Part shown: piece after piece, positions 35,379 to 42,522 of the stretch | Layout: each line of letters opens with the position of its first letter | Position numbering within the stretch: position 1 is the stretch's first letter | DNA from: Candidatus Zixiibacteriota bacterium | GTDB lineage: Bacteria > Zixibacteria > MSB-5A5 > GN15 > PGXB01 | DNA: 64,000 bases | Assembly: GCA_016933955.1 (NCBI GenBank) | Contig: JAFGTT010000031.1 | Location: 1 to 64,000 of the forward strand | Reading direction: 5' to 3' | Notes under the pieces: generated by a model | What the model was told of the DNA's origin: nothing | The model's database searches: none | Seen by the model: only the letters and a program-made list of their open reading frames with translations | Made by a program: the position numbers and the translations under genes

Positions 35379-36374
35379 ATGTTTATGGATGGACATGGAA
35401 GATGTCGGCCATTGACGGCGTTTCTGATTCCCTTCATAGTGATATTACTGTTACTTCTCCCGATTCATTTGGCCGCTCAGGAGTCCAATTTTCCACCGGG
35501 CAAAGCCGGGTTTGCGATCAAATTCAACGGTGTGGTTTCACCCTATACCATAATGAGTCGGTTTTTAATGCCCCGGGAGGAATTGAATGTTGAAGTAATC
35601 AGCCGGGGTACTTCCGGCATCTTCAGTTATAAGGCGGAAGGCGGTTTGATATTATCGCAGGCCGGGCGCAGTCTGAAATGGCGGGCCCCGGAAACGAGCG
35701 GGCTTTATAAAATCATAATTTCCCGTTCCGCGCCGGTTGATTCAATAATTCTCAATGTATTTGTGATGGTTTCCATGGCGAGGATGGAGGGAGAATATCA
35801 GAATGGGTACCGGATCGGTAAGTACCCGAAAAAATGGTACAAGGATCTTCCTTCGTACAAAGCGCCGGAGGGATTTATTGAAGTTACCAGAGAGGTCGAA
35901 AATACCCGTCTAACCCCGCATTTTACATTAAAGCAGTTTATCTGCAAGCAGAGTGGAGATTATCCGAGGTATATGGTTCTTCGGGAAAAACTTCTGATCA
36001 AACTGGAACTTATCCTGGAGAAGATAAATGAAAAGGGTTATTATTGCCGGACTCTTTCGATCCTGAGCGGTTTTCGAACGCCTTATTATAATCGGCAGAT
36101 CGGGAATGTGAAATACAGCCGGCATCAATGGGGCGGCGCGGCCGATATATTTATCGATGAAAGACCGAAGGATAATATGATGGATGATCTTAACCGTGAC
36201 GGCAAAATCAATTGGAAAGATGCCGCCATAGTATATGACATCATCAATGAACTTTTTGCAATACCCGGTTATGAGTATTTGAGGGGCGGGCTGGCCCGAT
36301 ATAAAAAAACCGCCAGTCATGGTCCCTTTGTGCATGTTGATGTCCGGGGCTGGCCGGCCCGCTGGGGATTTTAA
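35379..36374 (+). CDS. M15-family peptidase with inserted dockerin-like calcium loop
   Basis: A 331-residue exported protein. Signal peptide to about residue 33, a beta-rich N-terminal part, then an M15-like zinc peptidase domain: LSGFRTPYYN, H249 and D256 in RHQWGGAADIF, and H319 in HVDVRG. Between the second and third ligands lies DLNRDGKINWKDA (from residue 270), which fits the 12-residue dockerin/EF-hand calcium loop at every ligand position. M15 enzymes trim D-Ala or cut wall cross-bridges. The operon with the L,D-transpeptidase suggests linked wall remodelling. Confidence 0.85.
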   Translation: MFMDGHGRCRPLTAFLIPFIVILLLLLPIHLAAQESNFPPGKAGFAIKFNGVVSPYTIMSRFLMPREELNVEVISRGTSGIFSYKAEGGLILSQAGRSLKWRAPETSGLYKIIISRSAPVDSIILNVFVMVSMARMEGEYQNGYRIGKYPKKWYKDLPSYKAPEGFIEVTREVENTRLTPHFTLKQFICKQSGDYPRYMVLREKLLIKLELILEKINEKGYYCRTLSILSGFRTPYYNRQIGNVKYSRHQWGGAADIFIDERPKDNMMDDLNRDGKINWKDAAIVYDIINELFAIPGYEYLRGGLARYKKTASHGPFVHVDVRGWPARWGF

Positions 36375-36408
36375 AATGGTTTTTGATTGACACGGAGATG
36401 AGGCTAGC

Positions 36409-37485
36409 ATGGAATTAATAACGGTGGTGGCAATCATCCTGTGCCTGATTCAATCAGGTATTTTCTCGGGTTTGAATCTGGCCGTATTCAGTATAACCCG
36501 ATTGCGTCTCGAAATAGAATCGGAATCGGGCAACGAGGCCGCCCGCAGGGTTCTCAATCTGCGTCGTGATACCAATCTTACCCTGACAACCATCCTCTGG
36601 GGCAATGTGGCGGTCAACACCCTTCTGGCGATCCTGTCCAATTCCATTCTGACCGGATTGGGGGCGTTCATTTTCTCAACGGTGGTGATTACCTTCATAG
36701 GCGAGATTCTGCCCCAAGCATATTTTTCGCGACACGCGCTGAGAATAGCCTCAAGGCTTTATCCGGTGCTCAAATTTTACCGTTTTTTGCTGTACCCGCT
36801 GGCCAAGCCATCCTCGATGATTCTTGATTCCTGGCTGGGTCCGGAGGGCGTCCATTTTCTCCGCGAGCGTCATCTCCTTGAAATGATCAAAAGGCATATC
36901 GACTCTGATGAATCCGATGTCGATCGACTGGAGGGAATCGGGGCTCTTAATTTCCTGGTTTTCGATGATCTGGCTATTTCGGAGGAAGGGGAACCAATCG
37001 ATACGGAAAGCGTTATCTGTCTTCACGTGGAAGGCAACCGTCCGGTTTTCCCTAAGTTTGACAGGTCTCCGGAGGATATATTTTTGCAACAGGTTGAGTC
37101 CTCGGGGAAAAAATGGGTCATTTTGACTGATCCCGGCGGTGATCCGCTTTTGGTTCTTGACTCCGATGGTTTTCTGAGGGCGGCCCTGTTTGGCGGTTCC
37201 ACCTGCAACCCGTATGATTACTGCCATCGGCCTATTATTGTCCGACAGGCCGACACCGAGCTGGGAGAAGTGGTCTGGCGGTTAAAAGTCGAACCGAAGG
37301 ATTATGAAGATGATGTAATCGATAAGGATATTATTTTGCTCTGGGGCGATGACCGGCGCATAATAACCGGGGCTGACATTCTGGGACGGTTGCTCCGGGG
37401 GATTGTAATCCGCGATGTGACCCGTGGTCGGAGTCCCGGTCCGGGTCATCAGCGGCAGACCGGTGAGGATCAGCGCGCTACTTAA
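36409..37485 (+). CDS. DUF21/CNNM-type membrane protein
   Basis: A 358-residue protein. The DUF21 transmembrane domain covers residues 1-150 (SGLNLAVFSITRLRLEIESE; ITFIGEILPQAYFS). The cytosolic part has a short linker and a divergent pair of CBS-like segments. The CNNM/CorC group is tied to magnesium or cobalt export. The C-terminal CorC domain appears to be missing. Confidence 0.8.
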   Translation: MELITVVAIILCLIQSGIFSGLNLAVFSITRLRLEIESESGNEAARRVLNLRRDTNLTLTTILWGNVAVNTLLAILSNSILTGLGAFIFSTVVITFIGEILPQAYFSRHALRIASRLYPVLKFYRFLLYPLAKPSSMILDSWLGPEGVHFLRERHLLEMIKRHIDSDESDVDRLEGIGALNFLVFDDLAISEEGEPIDTESVICLHVEGNRPVFPKFDRSPEDIFLQQVESSGKKWVILTDPGGDPLLVLDSDGFLRAALFGGSTCNPYDYCHRPIIVRQADTELGEVVWRLKVEPKDYEDDVIDKDIILLWGDDRRIITGADILGRLLRGIVIRDVTRGRSPGPGHQRQTGEDQRAT

Positions 37486-37499
37486 AGGTCCGGCGGCTT

Positions 37500-38366
37500 A
37501 TGACTAATCTGCTTTTACTGCTGACAGTTACATTCTGGGGGTTGTCCTTTGTGGGGACCAAGATCGCCCTTGACTATCTTACTCCGCCGGAAATAATCGC
37601 CCTGCGTTTGCTTCTGGGATTCCCGGTATTATATCTGGTGATGCGGCGAAAGGGCTTGAAAATCAGCTTCGACGGCCGCCAGGGGTTGATTATTATTGCC
37701 GCGTCGCTTCTGCTGGGAGTGCATTTTGTTATTCAGGCAATTGGCCTGATATATACTTCAGCGACCAATACCGCCTGGCTGATTGCCACCATCCCGGTAT
37801 TTATTGCTATCCTGTCGTTTTTCTTTCTGAAAGAAAGATTAACGTGGAAGAGAATCACGGGAATCCTGACAGCCACCCTGGGAGTTTTATTGCTGGTCTC
37901 CGATGGGCATTTGAATAATCTGGACTGGCTGGAATCCGTCGGTGACTGGATTATTCTCGGGAGTTGTATTACCTGGTCGGCCTATACGATTCTGACCAGG
38001 AATATTTCACGAGTGATTAATCCGCTTTCACTTTCGGTGAGCATTCTTCTGATTCCGATGTTACTTTTGACACTCTATTTGATCGCTTTCACTCCGTTTG
38101 AGAAATTGACAGGTTTGCCCGTATCGGTAATTCTGGTTTTAATTTTTCTTGGTGTTTTCTGTCTCGGGATAGCTCATTGGTTCTGGTTGGAGGGACTGTC
38201 ACGCAAGGGCGCCACGGAAGTGGGTGTATTTTTGTATATAGAACCGGTGGTAACGACGGTTGCGGCAGGGTCGATTCTGGGAGAAAAAATATCCATCTTT
38301 TTGGCGCTGGGGGCGGCTTTAATAGTGTTTGGAGTCTATCTGGTACAGCGGAAAAAACGGCCGTAA
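37500..38366 (+). CDS. EamA-family (DMT) transporter
   Basis: A 288-residue protein with ten helices and two EamA repeats. Paralogue of 32702-33577. It follows the DUF21 gene by 14 nt on the same strand. A short hairpin GGCCGT-AA-ACGGCC spans its stop codon. Substrate unknown. Confidence 0.9.
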   Translation: MTNLLLLLTVTFWGLSFVGTKIALDYLTPPEIIALRLLLGFPVLYLVMRRKGLKISFDGRQGLIIIAASLLLGVHFVIQAIGLIYTSATNTAWLIATIPVFIAILSFFFLKERLTWKRITGILTATLGVLLLVSDGHLNNLDWLESVGDWIILGSCITWSAYTILTRNISRVINPLSLSVSILLIPMLLLTLYLIAFTPFEKLTGLPVSVILVLIFLGVFCLGIAHWFWLEGLSRKGATEVGVFLYIEPVVTTVAAGSILGEKISIFLALGAALIVFGVYLVQRKKRP

Positions 38367-38487
38367 ACGGCCTAATTAATTGATGCTGTGGAAGATATTC
38401 TCGGGAGGGATGTTTTTTTTATTGTCTTGGAGTCATTCCGGTTTTAATATTGACCGATATCAATAAAAAGACTTAAGAGGTGTTATC

Positions 38488-40032
38488 ATGAGGAAAATCA
38501 TCAATATTTATTGTTTTATGTTGATTTTTATCGCGTTGACCGGCGGCATGTCGGCGACAGCCGGAGTCAATTTGCGGGAGCTGGAAACGCTTTATGATTC
38601 AACCCGAATTGTCGAGGCGCCGATATTCGCTCCCAAAGCATTTGCCGATGCCGAGAAAAAACTGGGTGAGGTTCGGATGGCGATCGACCGCAAGAAAAAG
38701 GAGCAGACCATTGTCTCTTTGGCCGAGCAGTTTCGCGAATACGCCGAGAATGCCCTTAAGATCACGGGTGTGACCAAATTATCTCTCTCGGAGTACCTCG
38801 AACCACGCAATAAGGCCATTGCGGCCAAAGCACCCAATCTGGCTATTACGGAGTACCAGAAAGCCGAGGAGCAGTTTGTCAAAGCGACCCGAAAGGTCGA
38901 GGACGGGGATGTTAACGGCGGCATCAAGGAGGCCGAGAAATCGGTGAACTTATTCGATTTTGCCGAGCTCCAGGCAATCAAGGCCGATATAATGGGAGCC
39001 GCGGCGCGTTATGTGGAAAAGGCGGTGACCGATGAGGCGACCAAATACGCACCGACTTCACTGGATAAAGCCCGGACGGCTTACACCCGTTGCGACAGTA
39101 TTCTTAATAAGGATCGTTATAACCGGACCGAATCGGTGGAAGCGATAAAGATGTCTGAGTACGAAGCGACTCATGCCTCGAGTATTGCCCAGCAGGTCCG
39201 ATCTCTGGAGCGTAATGACCAGGCCTGGGAGCGGCTGATGCTGGTATATGAAATCGAGATGCAAAAAGTCGGCCGGGAGATGGGTCTGGAGAATCTTCCC
39301 TTTGATAATGGTCCGATGGCCGCCGCCGAAAGCCTGATTGTGGCGATCCGGGCCACCAAGGCGGCCCGTGCAGCAAGCCAGGAAACCAGCCAAAAACTGG
39401 CGGCGCAGTTGAAAAATATCTTTTTCAAGCTCGATATGGATGTCGAGGGGGATGATCCATTAAAACTGGTCGGGGTTCTGGAACGAACAGTTGCGGAAAT
39501 AAAGGAGAACAAGGATCAGTTGTCATCCGAACTGAATGATAAATCCGAGAAGCTGGAGGAACTGAAATCAACTCACGAGCAAGTGACCTCGGAACTTGAA
39601 GAGAGGCGCATGAAGGAAGAAAAGATCGCGCGGGCCAAGAAAATTCTCAATCCCACCGAAGGTGAAATCTTTTTCAATCCCACCAATGATATTGTTCTGC
39701 GTCTGGCCGGTTTGTCGTTTACAAGCGGTTCAAGTGATATCAAGGAAGAACATATCGGGTTGTTGACCAAAGTGGAGGAGATTCTGGAGATGTTCCCCGA
39801 TTCCAAACTGATGATCGAGGGCCATACCGATGACCTGGGTGATCGATCCACCAATATGCGCCTGTCGGAGATGCGGGCCTTTTCGGTAATGCAGTACATT
39901 CGCCGGTCATTGTCGATTCCGGCCGACAAGGTCAGCGCCGTCGGTTACGGTCCGGACAAACCGGTCGGGACCAATACCACCGCCGAAGGACGGGCCAAAA
40001 ACCGCCGGATAGATATTATTATTTTTCAATGA
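38488..40032 (+). CDS. OmpA-family protein with long coiled-coil region
   Basis: A 514-residue exported protein. Signal peptide (residues 1-26), then about 350 residues of charged helix with coiled-coil character and an alanine/glutamate-rich pattern. The C-terminal 120 residues are an OmpA peptidoglycan-binding domain (IEGHTDDLGDRSTNMRLSEMR, ARNRRIDI-like end). It has no N-terminal barrel, so it is likely a periplasmic or lipid-free wall-tethering protein. The start has GAGGTG. Confidence 0.87.
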   Translation: MRKIINIYCFMLIFIALTGGMSATAGVNLRELETLYDSTRIVEAPIFAPKAFADAEKKLGEVRMAIDRKKKEQTIVSLAEQFREYAENALKITGVTKLSLSEYLEPRNKAIAAKAPNLAITEYQKAEEQFVKATRKVEDGDVNGGIKEAEKSVNLFDFAELQAIKADIMGAAARYVEKAVTDEATKYAPTSLDKARTAYTRCDSILNKDRYNRTESVEAIKMSEYEATHASSIAQQVRSLERNDQAWERLMLVYEIEMQKVGREMGLENLPFDNGPMAAAESLIVAIRATKAARAASQETSQKLAAQLKNIFFKLDMDVEGDDPLKLVGVLERTVAEIKENKDQLSSELNDKSEKLEELKSTHEQVTSELEERRMKEEKIARAKKILNPTEGEIFFNPTNDIVLRLAGLSFTSGSSDIKEEHIGLLTKVEEILEMFPDSKLMIEGHTDDLGDRSTNMRLSEMRAFSVMQYIRRSLSIPADKVSAVGYGPDKPVGTNTTAEGRAKNRRIDIIIFQ

Positions 40033-40103
40033 CACCCGGGAGCAAATGGACGGAATTGACGAGAGACGGCCAACATGATGGGTGAGTTCGGACGGAGGGT
40101 GGT

Positions 40104-40652
40104 ATGGATTTGAAAGTTATGGCGCTTGATGCCGGACATGTCGATGATTTTTTCCGCGTTCATTCCGAAGAGAACGGTCATGGCTGGTGCTATTGCGTGG
40201 CCTGGTGGGCACCTACCTGGCAGGGGTGGATGGAGCGTACGGCCGAGGAAAATCGGCGGATGCGGGAGCAGTTGTTCGATGTCGAGCAGTACGACGGATA
40301 CCTGATGTACGACGGGGACAAACCGATCGGCTGGTGCCAGGTCGGCCCCCGGGACAGGTTGCATAAGTTGGTTCTGGAATACAAACTGGCTCGTGATTCC
40401 GATGCCTGGGCGATAACCTGTTTTATTATAATCCCGAAATACCGTGAAATAGGCCTGGGCCGGTATATGCTGGAACAGGTCCTGAAAGATTTACAAAAAA
40501 AGGGAGTGAAATATGTTCAGGCCTTCCCGCGCCGGGGAAAGGACCTGGCCGTGGAGGATCTCTGGACCGGCCCCGAACGATTTTTTGAAAAAGCCGGATT
40601 CGAGCTGGAACGTGATGATCCCAAATATCCGATTTACGGCAAAAGGTTTTAA
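40104..40652 (+). CDS. GNAT-family N-acetyltransferase
   Basis: A 182-residue acetyltransferase. The acetyl-CoA strand and P-loop are read in ITCFIIIPKYREIGLGRYMLEQ, close to the R/Q-x-x-G-x-G/A consensus. The N-terminal half contains a Trp/Cys-rich stretch (HGWCYCVAWWAPTW) that could bind substrate. AGGGTGG precedes the start. Substrate unknown. Confidence 0.85.
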   Translation: MDLKVMALDAGHVDDFFRVHSEENGHGWCYCVAWWAPTWQGWMERTAEENRRMREQLFDVEQYDGYLMYDGDKPIGWCQVGPRDRLHKLVLEYKLARDSDAWAITCFIIIPKYREIGLGRYMLEQVLKDLQKKGVKYVQAFPRRGKDLAVEDLWTGPERFFEKAGFELERDDPKYPIYGKRF

Positions 40653-40811
40653 CTTTTGATCGGTAAAATGGATTAATACGGTTCACGATCCGTTTATGAA
40701 GAGGGCCATTCGTTTTGAACGATATTGGAATGCCTGCCGATAATTCGATTAAATACCGCCTGAGGGGCCTTTTCTCTGTTTCAAATTTGTTTATTTACCC
40801 GTAATATATAA

Positions 40812-41954
40812 ATGATGAATGAACCTTCACCGCCCCGCGTTGCCATAGTAAAATGTGACAGCTACGAAGAACATATCCTGGAGCCCCGGGTTCAGAATCT
40901 TCTGGAACTGCTGGGCGGATTGGATCGTTTTATCAAACCGGGTTCAAAGGTTCTTTTAAAGCCTAATCTGATTTCCGCCAAGGATCCTGCGCGGGCCATA
41001 ACAACGCACCCGGAACTGGTCGCGGCGGTGGCACGTCAGGTGAGAAATCTTGGGGCGGACGTGATTGTGGGGGACAGCCCGGGCGGTGCCAAAAGAGGAA
41101 TCAGGCGGGTCTGGGAGAATACCGGGATGCTGGCGATGGCTAAGAGAGAGGGACTGGAATTAGTCAATTTCGAAGCCGCGGGGGTGGAGAAGTTTCAATG
41201 TAACGGGCGGGCTTATTATCTGTCCAAACCGGCGGTTGAGGCCGATTTCATTATTAATCTTCCCAAATTAAAAACCCATGTTTTGACTCTTTTGACCGGG
41301 GCGGTAAAAAATGTTTTCGGTCTGGTTCCGGGTTTTCGCAAAGGCAACTATCATAAGGAATATCCCAAACCGCATCATTTTGCCGAGGTGATTGTGGATA
41401 TTCTCTCGTTAAAGACCCCGGTTCTGACAATAATGGATGCGGTTTTATCTATGGAAGGGGATGGCCCGTCATCAGGGACCCCGCGCTGGACCAATCTTCT
41501 GCTGGGTTCACATGATCCGGTGGCGGTCGACGCGGTGGCTTCGGAGATTATCGGTTTGAAACCGGATCGGGTACCAACCACCAGAATAGCCTCCGAGGCC
41601 GGTTTGGGAATCGGCTATCTGGAGGCCATTAATATTGTCGGCGAGGCTCTTGAGTCGGTTAAAATCCCTGATTTCAAACTTACCTCGAATCGCAAAATGG
41701 AATTATTGCCGGGAGGGGTGGTGGCCATCCTGGGACCTTTTATCTGGATCAGGCCGGCCATAGATGCCGGAACCTGTACAAAATGCAGTACCTGTGTAAA
41801 TTCATGTCCCACAGGGGCGTTACGTCTTGGTGGGGATAAAATACCAATTTTTGATTATGATTTATGTATAAGTTGCTGGTGTTGTCACGAATTGTGTCCA
41901 TCCAAAGCGATCTATGTTAACAAATCATGGCTGGCCCGCAAGTTTATTCGATAG
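40812..41954 (+). CDS. DUF362 protein with two 4Fe-4S clusters
   Basis: A 380-residue protein. The DUF362 domain fills residues 1-310 (KVLLKPNLIS, DSPGGAKRG, NLPKLKTHVLTLLTGAVKN). Two ferredoxin motifs follow (CTKCSTCVNSCP and CISCWCCHELCP). It probably moves electrons in an uncharacterised redox reaction. No ribosome site is seen; the sequence before the ATG is AT-rich. It is a lone gene. Confidence 0.88.
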   Translation: MMNEPSPPRVAIVKCDSYEEHILEPRVQNLLELLGGLDRFIKPGSKVLLKPNLISAKDPARAITTHPELVAAVARQVRNLGADVIVGDSPGGAKRGIRRVWENTGMLAMAKREGLELVNFEAAGVEKFQCNGRAYYLSKPAVEADFIINLPKLKTHVLTLLTGAVKNVFGLVPGFRKGNYHKEYPKPHHFAEVIVDILSLKTPVLTIMDAVLSMEGDGPSSGTPRWTNLLLGSHDPVAVDAVASEIIGLKPDRVPTTRIASEAGLGIGYLEAINIVGEALESVKIPDFKLTSNRKMELLPGGVVAILGPFIWIRPAIDAGTCTKCSTCVNSCPTGALRLGGDKIPIFDYDLCISCWCCHELCPSKAIYVNKSWLARKFIR

Positions 41955-42083
41955 CCGAATTCGCAATAATTGCGTCGGCGCAAATATTGCTTGACAATTA
42001 TTGATCAATTCACTAATTTCCTTTTAAAGGGTGAATCTCTTAATTTTGGCTGGTATTTTAAGGAAGTTTATTAATTAAAAATG

Positions 42084-42122
42084 GCTTTCAAAGGGTGTAT
42101 AAAGTGAAATTCCTTTGAAAGC
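42084..42122 (+). promoter_or_regulatory. 11-bp perfect inverted repeat before the small secreted gene
   Basis: GCTTTCAAAGG (42084-42094) and CCTTTGAAAGC (42112-42122) are exact complements separated by 17 nt, 24 nt before the start at 42147. It may be an operator for a dimeric regulator or a leader hairpin. The word AAAGGGTG also occurs about 70 nt earlier. Confidence 0.55.
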
Positions 42123-42146
42123 ACTGATAGAGTAGGAGAGCTGTAT

Positions 42147-42509
42147 ATGAAACTAACCAAGGCTTTGGCAATCATATTTGCTATGGTCCTGGTTGTCATC
42201 TGCTTCAACGCCCCGGTCGTGTTTGGTGAAGATGAATACCCGTGGGATGAGGACAACGATAATTCCAGTGGAGGTATCCATGGAACGGTCGAGGATTCTC
42301 TGAAGTATGGGGATACGTTCAATCGACTGACGGCCGCTACCGGCGGGGCGAACGGCGGTAATACGGAGCCGTATATTTTTATTCAGTTCGTACCGATACT
42401 GGATATTATCATTTGGTATGACAATATTCCAGGGGTGCATGCGGATACCAAAGACGTCGTTAAAGCGGGTGAAAGTGAAGGTGTGGTTACCAGAACCAAT
42501 GCAAAATAA
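42147..42509 (+). CDS. Small secreted acidic protein, family unknown
   Basis: A 120-residue protein. Signal peptide to about residue 27 (VVFG), an acidic stretch EDEYPWDEDND, a Gly/Asn-rich stretch (TGGANGGNTEP), then a hydrophobic patch (FIQFVPILDIIIWYD). I do not recognise a family. AGGAGAG precedes the start. It lies 13 nt before the TPR-sigma54 activator gene, so the two probably form one unit. Confidence 0.7.
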   Translation: MKLTKALAIIFAMVLVVICFNAPVVFGEDEYPWDEDNDNSSGGIHGTVEDSLKYGDTFNRLTAATGGANGGNTEPYIFIQFVPILDIIIWYDNIPGVHADTKDVVKAGESEGVVTRTNAK

Positions 42510-42522
42510 TTAAGAAGAAAAA

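Noticed and set aside
38359-38372. Hairpin GGCCGT-AA-ACGGCC over the stop codon of an EamA gene as a terminator
   Set aside because: The loop is only two bases and no T-run follows.
42030-42080. Sigma54 promoter (TGGC-N-TTGC type) before the small secreted gene
   Set aside because: TTGGCTGG occurs, but the second element is not at the right distance and the GC dinucleotide is missing.
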